Of a DNA stretch of 37,781 nucleotides, positions 16,175-26,201 are shown in pieces. The notes under the pieces are model-generated. The model was not told the DNA's origin, did no database searches, and worked only from the letters and a program-made list of their open reading frames with translations. This DNA is from an uncultured Phocaeicola sp. (GTDB lineage: Bacteria > Bacteroidota > Bacteroidia > Bacteroidales > Bacteroidaceae). The stretch is from NCBI GenBank assembly GCA_944320885.1, contig CALUJE010000026.1, positions 1 to 37,781 on the forward strand, read 5' to 3'. Each line of letters opens with the position of its first letter. Position 1 is the first letter of the stretch. The translations under genes were made by a program, and so were the position numbers.

Positions 16175-16204
16175 TTTGCAATTAAGCTATTTTTATTACT
16201 TTTG
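16175..16204 (+). promoter_or_regulatory. frr promoter
   Basis: TTTG (16175-16178), an 18-bp spacer and TACTTTTG (16197-16204) fit the Bacteroides consensus. The start codon is 43 bp downstream. Confidence 0.7.
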
Positions 16205-16247
16205 TTGCAAAACTTATAATTGTAAAAACCAAAAACACTTTATATAT

Positions 16248-16808
16248 ATGACCGATTCAAAAGTTATTCTTGAAGAAGCACAAGAAAAGATGGATATGGC
16301 AATCATGTACCTTGATGAAGCATTGGCACATATCCGCGCAGGAAAAGCAGACGTACGTTTACTCGACGGTATCCGCGTTGACTCTTACGGAAGCATGGTA
16401 CCAATCAACAACGTAGCAGCGGTGACAACTCCCGACGCACGAAGCATTGCCATCAAACCGTGGGACAAGAGTATGTTCCGCATTATTGAAAAAGCCATTA
16501 TCGACTCTGAACTCGGCATCATGCCCGAAAACAACGGCGAAATTATCCGTATCGGAATACCTCCTCTCACAGAGGAACGCCGCCGTCAGCTCTCAAAACA
16601 GTGTAAAGGCGAAAGCGAGACAGCCAAGGTGAGCGTACGTAACGCACGCCGTGATGCCATCGACGCACTGAAAAAAGCAGTTAAGGACGGTATGGCCGAA
16701 GACGAACAGAAGAACGCTGAAGCCAAACTGCAAAAGATACACGACAAGTTTATCAAGCAGATTGACGACATGCTGGCCGCAAAAGACAAAGAAATCATGA
16801 CCGTATAA
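16248..16808 (+). CDS. frr: Ribosome recycling factor
   Basis: A 186-residue protein that with EF-G splits post-termination ribosomes. Sequence is typical throughout: [20 protein letters not shown] at the start, [14 protein letters not shown], and [16 protein letters not shown] with the charged C-terminal helix. The ATG at 16248 gives the family length; the frame extends to an earlier ATG at 16176 but that part overlaps the promoter. It has its own promoter and is separated from rsgA by 120 bp holding two hairpins. Confidence 0.96.
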   Translation: MTDSKVILEEAQEKMDMAIMYLDEALAHIRAGKADVRLLDGIRVDSYGSMVPINNVAAVTTPDARSIAIKPWDKSMFRIIEKAIIDSELGIMPENNGEIIRIGIPPLTEERRRQLSKQCKGESETAKVSVRNARRDAIDALKKAVKDGMAEDEQKNAEAKLQKIHDKFIKQIDDMLAAKDKEIMTV

Positions 16809-16839
16809 GAAGGATATATTCATATATCCGGTTTCAACA

Positions 16840-16886
16840 CAAAGATGCACGCTTACACACTTACCCAATGTAACTGTGCATCTTTG
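16840..16886. promoter_or_regulatory. Hairpin between frr and rsgA
   Basis: CAAAGATGCAC (16840-16850) pairs perfectly with GTGCATCTTTG (16876-16886). A smaller hairpin, GGATATA with TATATCC, lies at 16812-16829. Neither has a proper T tract, so they may act as RNA-stability, processing or attenuation elements. Confidence 0.5.
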
Positions 16887-16928
16887 CATTAAAAGCATAT
16901 ACTTACACACTCATAGAAACAGACAGAC

Positions 16929-17861
16929 GTGCACGGATTAGTTATAAAAAATACAGGAAGCTGGTATCAGGTAAAAACTGACGACGGGCAATTGATTAAC
17001 TGCAAGATTAAAGGTAATTTCAGACTCAAAGGCATCAAAAGTACCAACCCTATCGCAGTGGGCGACAAGGTGGACATTGACATCAACAAAGAGGGTACGG
17101 CTTTTATCACTGCCATTGACGACCGCAAGAACTACATCATACGCCGCTCATCAAACCTGTCAAAACAATCGCATATCATTGCAGCCAATCTGGACCAATG
17201 CTTTCTGGTTGTCACCATCAACTATCCCGAGACGTCTACCATATTCATAGACCGCTTTCTGGCTACTGCCGAAGCGTATAACATCCCCGTAAGCATTATC
17301 TTCAACAAGACCGACTGTTACGATGAAGACGAGTTGCATTATCTTGACGCACTCATCAATCTCTATACCCACATCGGCTATCCGTGCTATCGTATTTCGG
17401 CACTCAACCACACGGGCATTGACGAACTCCGCCAACTGCTCAACAACAAGATTACCTTGTTTTCGGGCAACTCCGGCGTAGGAAAGTCTACCCTCATCAA
17501 TACCATACATCCTGACCTCAACATCCGTACCGGTGAAATCTCGGAATACCACAACAAAGGTACCCATACCACAACCTTTTCCGAAATGTACGAAATAGGC
17601 GAAAACGGATACCTGATAGACACTCCGGGAATCAAAGGATTCGGTACCTTTGACATGGCCCATGAGGAAATAGGACATTATTTCAAGGAAATATTCGAAT
17701 ACTCGGCACAATGCAAATACAATAACTGCACCCATGTGCACGAACCGGGATGTGCCGTAAGAAAAGCCGTAGAAGAACATTTCATAAGCGAATCACGCTA
17801 CACTTCATACCTGAACATGCTCGAAGACGAAAACGAAAACAAATACCGTGAAGCTTACTGA
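16929..17861 (+). CDS. rsgA: Ribosome small-subunit GTPase RsgA
   Basis: A 310-residue circularly permuted GTPase acting in late 30S maturation. An OB-fold (about 1-65) precedes the G domain, with G4 NKTD before G1 GNSGVGKST and G3 DTPGIKG. The C-terminal zinc motif is [14 protein letters not shown] near 265. It starts with GTG at 16929, giving [15 protein letters not shown], the family N-terminus; no ATG fits as well. It is downstream of frr in the same direction, two translation-linked functions. Confidence 0.95.
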   Translation: MHGLVIKNTGSWYQVKTDDGQLINCKIKGNFRLKGIKSTNPIAVGDKVDIDINKEGTAFITAIDDRKNYIIRRSSNLSKQSHIIAANLDQCFLVVTINYPETSTIFIDRFLATAEAYNIPVSIIFNKTDCYDEDELHYLDALINLYTHIGYPCYRISALNHTGIDELRQLLNNKITLFSGNSGVGKSTLINTIHPDLNIRTGEISEYHNKGTHTTTFSEMYEIGENGYLIDTPGIKGFGTFDMAHEEIGHYFKEIFEYSAQCKYNNCTHVHEPGCAVRKAVEEHFISESRYTSYLNMLEDENENKYREAY

Positions 17862-18055
17862 CATACTAGCGGCATAGAGCTTTTGCCCCCTCTTCTGCAC
17901 ATTCAAAGGAAACATCTGCCGGGAAAAAACGCGGCAAAGACGTTAAAGCTTATAAAAACAGTCCATTTTTTACATAAATTGAGCATTCTGTGTTTAAACT
18001 AACAAAATACAAACAGGTCTAACAAAAGAGAAATTTTACGAATAATAATAATTAT

Positions 18056-19138
18056 ATGAATAAAAAGATAAAATGGAGTCTGATTGGTTTTATCGGAATC
18101 GGACTCATAGGTTGGGGAGTTTACTCACAATTGCCCAAAACAAACAAAGACCTGGCAGAAGTTGACAACACTTCAAAGACACAAGCCAAAGGCAAACAAG
18201 TGCTTAATGTAAATGCAAAAATCATCAAACCTGAATCTTTAACCGATGTTTTAAAGACCAGCGGTATCTTACTTCCGGATGAAGAAGTAGATCTTTCATT
18301 CGAAACTTCCGGTAAAATTGTAGAAATCAATTTCATGGAAGGTACGCAAGTAAAGAAAGGACAACTTCTGGCAAAGGTGAACGACCTGAAAATGCAAGCC
18401 GAGCTCCAACGTCTGCAGGCACAGCTGAAACTGGCAGAAGACCGCGTATACCGCCAGCAGACTCTTCTGAAACGCGATGCAGTAAGTCAGGAAGCTTACG
18501 AACAGGTTAAAACCGACCTGGCTACCCTGAATGCAGATATCAATATTGTAAAGGAAAATATCGCCCTCACCGAACTGCGCGCTCCGTTCGACGGTATCAT
18601 CGGTCTGCGTCAGGTCAGTGTAGGAACCTATGCCTCACCTACCACCATCGTAGCCAAACTGACAAAGATATCTCCGCTGAAAGTGGAATTCGCCGTACCT
18701 GAGCGTTATGCAAACGACATGAAAAAGGGTATTAATCTTGACTTCTTTATCGAAGGTGAACTGAATGCCTATCAGGCAAAAGTATACGCAGTAGAATCTA
18801 CCGTAGACCAGCAGTTGCACCAGCTTACCGTCCGCGCCATTTACCCCAATCACGATCAGGCACTATTGCCCGGACGCTATGCCAGCATCGAACTGAAAAA
18901 AGACGAAATCAGCAATGCTATTGCCATCCCTACCGAAGCCATCGTACAGGAACTGGGTAAAGACAAGGTATATCTTTATAAAAGCGGAAAGGCTGAACCT
19001 GTCGACGTAATCACCGGCATCCGTACCGAAGCAGAAGTACAGGTTGTCAAGGGACTTCAGGTGGGCGATACCATCATCACCTCAGGAACCCTTCAGTTAA
19101 GAACCGGTCTTCCTGTAAAACTGGATAATATCAACTAA
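18056..19138 (+). CDS. RND efflux membrane fusion protein
   Basis: A 360-residue periplasmic adaptor of the HlyD/AcrA family. An N-terminal membrane helix (about 6-25) anchors it. The lipoyl half-motifs, coiled-coil hairpin (about 110-160, rich in LQAQLKLAEDRV) and beta-barrel (GIIGLRQVSVGTYASPTT) follow in order. It links the inner-membrane pump to the outer-membrane channel. It starts a three-gene operon: the pump gene begins 12 bp later. No regulator gene is adjacent, and the 194 bp upstream shows no consensus promoter. The substrate cannot be told from sequence. Confidence 0.92.
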   Translation: MNKKIKWSLIGFIGIGLIGWGVYSQLPKTNKDLAEVDNTSKTQAKGKQVLNVNAKIIKPESLTDVLKTSGILLPDEEVDLSFETSGKIVEINFMEGTQVKKGQLLAKVNDLKMQAELQRLQAQLKLAEDRVYRQQTLLKRDAVSQEAYEQVKTDLATLNADINIVKENIALTELRAPFDGIIGLRQVSVGTYASPTTIVAKLTKISPLKVEFAVPERYANDMKKGINLDFFIEGELNAYQAKVYAVESTVDQQLHQLTVRAIYPNHDQALLPGRYASIELKKDEISNAIAIPTEAIVQELGKDKVYLYKSGKAEPVDVITGIRTEAEVQVVKGLQVGDTIITSGTLQLRTGLPVKLDNIN

Positions 19139-19150
19139 TACACTGGGCTT

Positions 19151-22100
19151 ATGAATATATCTGAACTAAGTATCCGACGCCCGGTTCTGGCAACGGTATT
19201 GACCATTATCATCATCCTCTTCGGACTGATTGGATATACGTATCTGGGCGTACGTGAATATCCTTCGGTCGATAACCCCATCATCTCCGTTACCTGTTCC
19301 TATGCCGGAGCAAATGCCGATGTTATCGAAAATCAGATAACCGAACCTTTGGAACAGAACATCAACGGTATCCCGGGTATCCGTTCTCTGTCCAGCGTCA
19401 GCCAGCAGGGACAGTGCCGTATCACCATTGAATTTGAACTGTCGGTCGATTTGGAAACAGCGGCCAACGACGTACGTGACAAAGTATCACGCGCACAACG
19501 CTATCTTCCCGACGACTGTGACCCTCCTACCGTTTCGAAAGCCGATGCCGATGCAATCCCTATCCTGATGGTTGCTCTGCAAAGCGACAAACGCTCTTTG
19601 CTTGAACTTAGTGAAATTGCTGACCTGACTGTAAAAGAGCAGCTTCAGACAATCCCCGACGTCAGCAGCGTAAGCATCTGGGGTGAAAAGCGTTACTCCA
19701 TGCGTCTATGGCTCGACCCGGTAAAGATGGCCGGATACGGTATTACTCCTACCGACATCAAGAGTGCCATCGACCGTGAGAACGTAGAGCTTCCGTCAGG
19801 AAGTATCGAAGGTAACACTACAGAGCTTACCATCCGTACACTGGGACTGATGCACACTACCCAGGAATTCAATGACCTTATATTAAAGGAAGAGAACAAC
19901 CGGATTATACGTTTCAGTGATGTGGGACGTGCCGAGTTGGGTCCGGCCGACCTGAAAAGCTACATGAAGATGAATGGCGTTCCCATGGTCGGTGTCGTAG
20001 TCATCCCCCAGCCGGGAGCAAACCATATTGACATCGCCAATGCGGTATACGAACGCATGGAAACCATGAAGAAAGACTTGCCCGACGATATTCAATACAA
20101 TTACGGATTCGACAATACCCAGTTCATACGCGCATCTATCGATGAGGTAAAAAGTACCGTATATGAAGCGTTCATACTCGTTATCATCATCATCTTCCTG
20201 TTCTTGCGCGACTGGCGTGTAACCCTGATTCCGTGTATCGTTATTCCGGTATCACTGGTAGGCGCATTCTTCGTAATGTACGTCGGCGGATTCTCTATCA
20301 ACGTACTGTCCATGCTTGCCATCGTACTGGCGGTAGGACTTGTGGTAGACGATGCCATCGTTATGACCGAAAATATCTATATACGTATAGAACGAGGTAT
20401 GAGCCCCAAGGAAGCGGGTATAGAAGGTTCCAAGGAAATCTTCTTCGCCGTCATCTCTACCACCATCACGCTGGTTGCCGTATTCTTCCCTATCGTATTT
20501 ATGGAAGGAACGACGGGACGACTATTCCGCGAGTTCAGCTTTGTGGTTTCCGGTAGTGTTATCATATCGGCATTTGCCGCTCTGACCGTAACGCCGATGC
20601 TTGCAACCAAGATATTGAAACGTCAGGAGAAAAAGAACTGGTTCTACCGCAAGACTGAGCCTTTCTTTGAAGGCATGAACAGCATATACAGCCGTTCCTT
20701 ACAGGCTTTGCTCCGACGCCGATGGATTGCAATCCCCATCGTTGCGGCAACCCTGATTATCATCGGCTGGCTATGGAATACCATTCCGGCTGAAATGGCT
20801 CCGCTCGAAGACCGCTCGCAAATCACCATCAATACCCGTGGAGCCGAAGGTATCACCTACGAATACATACGTGACTATACCGAAGAAATCAACCAGCTGG
20901 CCGATTCCATCATCCCCGATGCAGACAATATCACAGCACGTGTATCCAGCGGAAGCGGAAACGTGAGAATCACGCTGAAGGATATGAAAGACCGCGATTA
21001 CTCTCAGATGGAAGTTGCCGAAAAACTGTCACAGGCAGTGAAGAGCAAGACTAAGGCACGTGCATTCGTACAGCAATCGTCATCATTCGGAGGCCGACGC
21101 GGAGGTATGCCTATCCAGTATGTATTACAGGCAACCAACATCGAAAAGATGGAAAAGATTCTGCCGGAATTCATGGCTAAGGTTTACAGTAATCCGACTT
21201 TCCAGATGGCCGACGTGGACCTGAAATTCAGCAAGCCCGAAGCACGCGTAAACATTAACCGGGACAAGGCCAGTATCATGGGAGTAAGTACAAAAAACAT
21301 CGCCCAGACCCTGCAATACGGATTGAGCGGACAGCGTATGGGATACTTCTACATGAACGGAAAACAATATGAAATTCTGGGAGAAATCAACCGTCAGCAA
21401 CGTAACAAGCCGTCGGACCTGAAGGCTATCTACGTGCGCAGCGACAACGGCGATATGGTACAGCTGGATAATCTGGTAGAACTGGAAAACGGTATAGCGC
21501 CTCCCAAACTGTATCGATACAACCGATTTGTATCGGCAACAATCTCTGCTGGACTGGCCGAAGGGAAAACCATCGGACAGGGACTTGACGAAATGGACAA
21601 GATTGCAAAGGAAACACTCGACGACACATTCCGTACCGCCCTCTCGGGAGAGTCAAAGGAATACCGTGAAAGTTCTTCAAGTCTGATGTTTGCCTTCATT
21701 CTGGCCATCGTACTGATTTACCTTATCCTGTCGGCACAGTTTGAAAGTTTCAAAGACCCTCTGGTTATCATGCTTACCGTTCCGTTGGCTATCGCCGGAG
21801 CCTTGATCTTCATGCACTTTGGAGACATTACCATGAATATCTTCAGCCAGATTGGTATCATCATGCTGATTGGTCTTGTAGCCAAGAACGGTATTCTAAT
21901 CGTGGAATTCGCCAACCAGAAACAGGCTGCCGGTGAAGACAAGATGCTGGCAATCCATGATGCGGCACTTCAGCGTCTGCGCCCGATTCTGATGACCAGC
22001 GCCTCAACAATACTTGGACTTCTCCCACTGGCTTTCGCTACCGGAGAAGGATGTAACCAGCGTATAGCCATGGGTACAGCCGTTGTTGGTGGTATGCTTG

Positions 22101-22186
22101 TATCAACCTTCCTGACCATGTATATCGTTCCGGCCATTTACAGTTACATATCGACGAACCGTATCAATAAAAAAGAGAAAGAATGA
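19151..22186 (+). CDS. RND efflux pump, AcrB/HAE1 type
   Basis: A 1011-residue inner-membrane proton/substrate antiporter. Twelve membrane helices are arranged in two repeats, each with a large periplasmic loop. The TM4 proton-relay pair is in AVGLVVDDAIVMTENIY and the TM10 lysine in GLVAKNGILIVEFANQ. The start MNISELSIRRPVLATVL is typical. The protein is slightly short of E. coli AcrB (1049). It overlaps the channel gene by 4 bp (ATGA), so translation is coupled. Confidence 0.95.
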   Translation: MNISELSIRRPVLATVLTIIIILFGLIGYTYLGVREYPSVDNPIISVTCSYAGANADVIENQITEPLEQNINGIPGIRSLSSVSQQGQCRITIEFELSVDLETAANDVRDKVSRAQRYLPDDCDPPTVSKADADAIPILMVALQSDKRSLLELSEIADLTVKEQLQTIPDVSSVSIWGEKRYSMRLWLDPVKMAGYGITPTDIKSAIDRENVELPSGSIEGNTTELTIRTLGLMHTTQEFNDLILKEENNRIIRFSDVGRAELGPADLKSYMKMNGVPMVGVVVIPQPGANHIDIANAVYERMETMKKDLPDDIQYNYGFDNTQFIRASIDEVKSTVYEAFILVIIIIFLFLRDWRVTLIPCIVIPVSLVGAFFVMYVGGFSINVLSMLAIVLAVGLVVDDAIVMTENIYIRIERGMSPKEAGIEGSKEIFFAVISTTITLVAVFFPIVFMEGTTGRLFREFSFVVSGSVIISAFAALTVTPMLATKILKRQEKKNWFYRKTEPFFEGMNSIYSRSLQALLRRRWIAIPIVAATLIIIGWLWNTIPAEMAPLEDRSQITINTRGAEGITYEYIRDYTEEINQLADSIIPDADNITARVSSGSGNVRITLKDMKDRDYSQMEVAEKLSQAVKSKTKARAFVQQSSSFGGRRGGMPIQYVLQATNIEKMEKILPEFMAKVYSNPTFQMADVDLKFSKPEARVNINRDKASIMGVSTKNIAQTLQYGLSGQRMGYFYMNGKQYEILGEINRQQRNKPSDLKAIYVRSDNGDMVQLDNLVELENGIAPPKLYRYNRFVSATISAGLAEGKTIGQGLDEMDKIAKETLDDTFRTALSGESKEYRESSSSLMFAFILAIVLIYLILSAQFESFKDPLVIMLTVPLAIAGALIFMHFGDITMNIFSQIGIIMLIGLVAKNGILIVEFANQKQAAGEDKMLAIHDAALQRLRPILMTSASTILGLLPLAFATGEGCNQRIAMGTAVVGGMLVSTFLTMYIVPAIYSYISTNRINKKEKE

Positions 22187-23505
22187 AAAGAATATATACT
22201 ATCATCGTCATTGCCTGCATCACTTTCCAGGCTCAGGCACAAAGGCTTTATAATCTGCAATACTGTCTGGAACTGGGACTGCAAAACAACTATTCTCTCC
22301 GCATTGCCCACAATGACGAGCAGATAAGCAGCAACAACAGTACCTGGGCCAATGCCGGACTTTTACCAACACTTGACTTTACGGCAGGATATACCGGAAG
22401 CATCGACAAAAGCAGCAGCACAAGCCGTGAGACCGGAGTCACTACCAAGACAAACGGCGGTTATGAACAAAGCGCCAATGTAGGACTGAACCTGAACTGG
22501 ACCATCTTCGACGGATTCAACATGACAGCCGATTACCAGAAACTTCAGGAACTGAAACGACAGGGCGAAACCAATACCCGCCTGGCTATTGAAGATATGG
22601 TAGCCAACATTGCGGCAGAATACTATAATTTCGTGCAGCAGAAAATACGTCTGAAGAACTTCCTCTATGCCGTTTCACTCTCAAAGGAACGAATGAGAAT
22701 TGTTGAAGCACGGTATCATATAGGAAACTTCTCACGTCTGGACTACCAACAGGCAAAAGTGGACTTCAACGCTGACAGTGCACAATACATAAAACAACAG
22801 GAAGCACTCCATACTTCACGCATTAACCTGAACGAACTGATGGCTGTACCCGATGTGGACGAGTTCTTCATCATACGTGACTCGATGATTGACGTGAACG
22901 CAGATCTCAAGTTCGAAGAATTATGGGAATCGACACTGGCCACAAACGCATCATTGCTGCAAGCCGAACAGAACGTAAATCTGGCTATGCTTGATTATAA
23001 GAAGGTAAAGTCAAGAGATTATCCTTACCTGAGATTCAATACCGGTTATGGATATACTTATAACAAGTTCGATTCGTCATCACCTACCAGAAAGAGTGGG
23101 AATCTGGGCTTTAATGCCGGACTGACCCTTGGTTTCAACATCTTTGACGGTAACCGCCGGCGCGAACGTAAAAACGCCCGTCTGGAAATAGAGAACTCTC
23201 AGCTGGCCAAACAAGAGCTGGAACAAAGCCTGCGTGCCGACCTTACCAATCTGTGGCAAGCTTACCAGAACAACCTGAACCTGCTTGATCTGGAAAAACA
23301 AAACCTGATAACCGCACGCGAAAATCATGAAATCGCAATGGAGCGTTATATGCTCGGTGATTTGTCGGGTATTGAAATGCGTGAAGCACAACAGAGCTTG
23401 CTCGATGCCGAAGAACGTATTCTCTCCGTACAATATGATATCAAGTTATGTGAAATATCACTGCTTCAACTCAGCGGAAAGATAATGAATTACCTGAAGA
23501 ATTAA
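22183..23505 (+). CDS. TolC-family outer membrane efflux channel
   Basis: A 440-residue outer-membrane factor. A signal peptide (about 1-20, cleavage after AQAQ) is followed by two repeats of long coiled coils with the family pattern, such as LQYCLELGLQNNYSLRIA and the matching LRADLTNLWQAYQNNLNLL in the second half. It completes the tripartite pump. The gene ends before a bidirectional terminator at 23620. Confidence 0.92.
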   Translation: MKRIYTIIVIACITFQAQAQRLYNLQYCLELGLQNNYSLRIAHNDEQISSNNSTWANAGLLPTLDFTAGYTGSIDKSSSTSRETGVTTKTNGGYEQSANVGLNLNWTIFDGFNMTADYQKLQELKRQGETNTRLAIEDMVANIAAEYYNFVQQKIRLKNFLYAVSLSKERMRIVEARYHIGNFSRLDYQQAKVDFNADSAQYIKQQEALHTSRINLNELMAVPDVDEFFIIRDSMIDVNADLKFEELWESTLATNASLLQAEQNVNLAMLDYKKVKSRDYPYLRFNTGYGYTYNKFDSSSPTRKSGNLGFNAGLTLGFNIFDGNRRRERKNARLEIENSQLAKQELEQSLRADLTNLWQAYQNNLNLLDLEKQNLITARENHEIAMERYMLGDLSGIEMREAQQSLLDAEERILSVQYDIKLCEISLLQLSGKIMNYLKN

Positions 23506-23619
23506 ACTGGAACCTTAACTTAACTGAAACCTGTTTGTTTATAAACAATTGGCCATAGACAGACAGGCCACTTACAATCAATCTATTAAACCTAACTTTT
23601 GTTAACCTCAAAAACACAA

Positions 23620-23651
23620 AAGGAGGCTGCCTTGTTTAAGACAGCCTCCTT
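23620..23651. terminator. Bidirectional terminator after the efflux operon
   Basis: AAGGAGGCTG (23620-23629) pairs with CAGCCTCCTT (23642-23651). On the minus strand a T-rich stretch follows, on the plus strand only TATATTA. It separates converging transcripts. Confidence 0.75.
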
Positions 23652-23689
23652 ATATTATTAAGTATTTCATCTCCGCCGACGAACAGCTT

Positions 23690-24502
23690 CTATAATTGTA
23701 TCTTTTCCAAGTCATCGGGTACATATATCTCTCCTGAGAATCCCTGTCGGGCCTCAGCTCCATAGCGTTCTTTACGTGTGGAGAGATTTTTGTCTTCCGT
23801 ATGATACAGCAATAGCTTCCTGACGCCTAAGGTTTCGGCCAGCTTTCCGGCATCCAGCGCCGTACTGTGATGCTTTTCATAAGGCTGGAAAATATCCTTG
23901 TCGGCATACAGGCAGAAAGCTTCACACAACAGCCAGTCGGCTCCCTGTACATAAGTACGGTTCAAGTCATTATAAGGCTCATCACCCAAACAGACCAGAA
24001 TACGGCCGTCTGGCAAAGTAAGTCTGAAACCGTACTGCTTCTCTTTTGTGGAATGTATGTCAAAGCACTGAACCTCCATATGCGCAGCCTCAAACCGGTC
24101 TCCGTCATTCACTTTATGAAAATAAATACCTTTCTCCAGATAGGCCAACACACTTTTCGGCAACGTCTGACGGCAGAAGAGCTCCAAAGAATCTATTACC
24201 TTGTCGTTCCCATACAAATCAAATATTCCGTTATACTTGCCTTTCTTCATGGCCTGTGCTATCATCCGCACAATCCAGATGGCTCCCAATATATGATCGG
24301 TATGTGCATGAGTAACGAACATTGTATGAATGGAAGTATAATCTATTCCTGCCCGTTCCAACTGAACCAGTATGCCATTACCACCTCCGGCATCGACCAG
24401 AAAATAGTCATTCACATTTCTTATTGCAAAACACGTATTATAACATTTGGTCACGGCAGCATTGCCGGTACCCAGCATTGTCAATTCCAGATTCCTTTCC
24501 AT
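23690..24502 (-). CDS. MBL-fold hydrolase, RNase Z-like
   Basis: A 270-residue metallo-beta-lactamase-fold protein. The zinc motif THAHTDH lies at about 64-70, after VDAGGGNG, with further ligands in CLGDEPYND, LLCEAF and a late LLLYHTED. The overall plan resembles ribonuclease Z and phosphodiesterase members, but the exo-site arm of tRNase Z is not apparent, so the substrate is uncertain. No signal peptide is seen, so it is cytoplasmic. It is a lone leftward gene, divergent from the lactate permease gene. Confidence 0.8.
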   Translation of the reverse strand: MERNLELTMLGTGNAAVTKCYNTCFAIRNVNDYFLVDAGGGNGILVQLERAGIDYTSIHTMFVTHAHTDHILGAIWIVRMIAQAMKKGKYNGIFDLYGNDKVIDSLELFCRQTLPKSVLAYLEKGIYFHKVNDGDRFEAAHMEVQCFDIHSTKEKQYGFRLTLPDGRILVCLGDEPYNDLNRTYVQGADWLLCEAFCLYADKDIFQPYEKHHSTALDAGKLAETLGVRKLLLYHTEDKNLSTRKERYGAEARQGFSGEIYVPDDLEKIQL

Positions 24503-24519
24503 AAATCACAACTTTTATG

Positions 24520-24527
24520 CAAAGGTA
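24520..24527 (-). promoter_or_regulatory. -7 box for the MBL-fold gene
   Basis: On the minus strand TACCTTTG lies 17 bp before the start codon. No TTTG at the proper -33 distance was seen. Confidence 0.5.
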
Positions 24528-24603
24528 ACTACTTGTAAGAGCATAAAAAATTACTCGGTACAAAATTATATGCAGAAGCATTTCCCATTACGGAAATTCT
24601 GCC

Positions 24604-24611
24604 TAGCTTTG
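24604..24611 (+). promoter_or_regulatory. -7 box for the permease gene
   Basis: TAGCTTTG fits TAnnTTTG. A weak TTTC lies about 22 bp upstream. The start codon is 57 bp downstream. Confidence 0.45.
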
Positions 24612-24668
24612 CCACGCTTTATATAATTTATTATCCCAAATATAAACGCCACATATAGCATATTCATC

Positions 24669-26168
24669 ATGCAACTGATATTTTCCATATTTCCAATCGC
24701 GCTGTTTATTGTTCTTATTGGCTGTTTCAAGCTGTCAAGTTCTAAAAGTGGCATGCTGTCGCTTTTATTCACGGCTCTTATTGGCATCGGTGCTTTTCAT
24801 ATGAATTTATCTGATGTATTAAACTGTATAGGATATGGCTCGGTAAAAGCCTTCTTCCCTATTCTGTATATAATTACCATGGCCATGTTCAGCTACAACC
24901 TTATGCAGCGTACGGGCCAGATGAACATCATCAAACAGCAGATATCATCGGTCACAGACAACCGTTCTCTACAGGTACTGCTCATCACATGGGGATTCGG
25001 CGGTCTGCTCGAAGCCATGGCCGGCTTTGGAACCGCCGAAACAATCTGCATATCCATTCTCATAGGATTAGGATTCAAACCTCTTTTCTCTGCAGTTATA
25101 TGTCTGCTGGCAAACAGTGTCATTACAGCCTTCGGAGCTGTAGGAACACCCATTGTCGTACTGGCAAAAGAAACGGGAATCAACGCCTCCTTGCTGGGAA
25201 TAAACATTGTTACGCAACTGGCTGTCTTCATGTTTCTGTTTCCTTTTACAATCCTCACCATCACAAGCCGGAAACGCAAGGATATCCCCCGAAACATACT
25301 TGTCGCTCTCCTTGTAGGAAGCACAACCTTATGCAGCCAATATCTCGTAGTGACGTATATGGGGATAGAAGCTCCCTCCATAATCAGCAGTCTATGCTCC
25401 ATTCTGGTCATACTCATATACAGCTGGTTATGCCGGCATAACACCACAAGCGAACACAGCTCATGGAAAGATAAGCTGAAAGAGATGCGGGCATGGAGCA
25501 TTTATCTGTTTATCCTGATACTTATCATTGCTACCAGTCCGTTATTCTCATCATTCAATCACGCCCTGTCTTCGGCGTACAACAGTTCCATGAATTTCAG
25601 AATAATGGAGCAAAACGTAACTTATAATATCGCATGGCTCACCCAGAGCGGCACACTGCTTCTTATAGGAACCGTTACGGGCGGACTGATACAAAAAATA
25701 CCGGTTACACTCATGGCAGGCACATTATGGAATACTCTCAAACAACTTCGAAAGGTATTCATCACACTGGTATGCCTCATCAGTCTTTCCACTATCATGA
25801 ACTATGCCGGTATGATTACCTGCATCGCCATGGCCCTGGCTTCGGTAACGGGAACACTTTATCCGCTCTTTTCTCCTGCCATCGGATGTCTGGGTACATT
25901 CATCACCGGCAGCGGTACTTCTGCCAACATTCTCTTTGGCAAATTACAGGCCGATGTGGCCACACAGCTACATATCAGCCCGGACTGGCTTGCGGCCGGA
26001 AACATGTCGGGTACAACTGCCGGAAAAATAATCTCCCCGCAAAGCATTGCAATCGTCACATCAAACGAACAATTAAGCGGAAAAGAATCAGTTGTATTAA
26101 AAAAGGCATTTCCTTATGCACTTATATATGTTATCTTAATAGGATTTATTGTATATTTGTTCGGATAA
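24669..26168 (+). CDS. L-lactate permease family transporter
   Basis: A 499-residue membrane protein with about 12-14 hydrophobic helices. The family signature is clear: WGFGGLLEAMAGFGTAETI, LLANSVITAFGAVGTPIVV, and a late GCLGTFITGSGTSANILFG and LAAGNMSGTTAGKIISPQS. LctP/GlcA homologues import lactate or glycolate with protons; the real substrate in this host is not shown. It is somewhat short of E. coli LctP (551). The SUKH gene begins 33 bp later. Confidence 0.9.
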   Translation: MQLIFSIFPIALFIVLIGCFKLSSSKSGMLSLLFTALIGIGAFHMNLSDVLNCIGYGSVKAFFPILYIITMAMFSYNLMQRTGQMNIIKQQISSVTDNRSLQVLLITWGFGGLLEAMAGFGTAETICISILIGLGFKPLFSAVICLLANSVITAFGAVGTPIVVLAKETGINASLLGINIVTQLAVFMFLFPFTILTITSRKRKDIPRNILVALLVGSTTLCSQYLVVTYMGIEAPSIISSLCSILVILIYSWLCRHNTTSEHSSWKDKLKEMRAWSIYLFILILIIATSPLFSSFNHALSSAYNSSMNFRIMEQNVTYNIAWLTQSGTLLLIGTVTGGLIQKIPVTLMAGTLWNTLKQLRKVFITLVCLISLSTIMNYAGMITCIAMALASVTGTLYPLFSPAIGCLGTFITGSGTSANILFGKLQADVATQLHISPDWLAAGNMSGTTAGKIISPQSIAIVTSNEQLSGKESVVLKKAFPYALIYVILIGFIVYLFG

Positions 26169-26201
26169 ACCGTAAAAAGAATTTTATAAGCACTAACTAC
26201 A

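Larger units (their letters stand above)
15642..16247. other. Intergenic region waaA-frr
   Basis: About 600 bp. It contains the waaA terminator (15682-15740), a 22-bp tandem repeat with inverted copy (15818-15904) and the frr promoter (16175-16204). A 70-codon frame at 15973-16185 has biased, low-quality composition and is not called. The stretch 15905-16170 shows nothing else recognisable. Confidence 0.6.

Noticed and set aside
15973..16185. 70-codon frame between waaA and frr
   Set aside because: It has a low-complexity, Lys/Arg-rich composition, overlaps the frr promoter and resembles no family.
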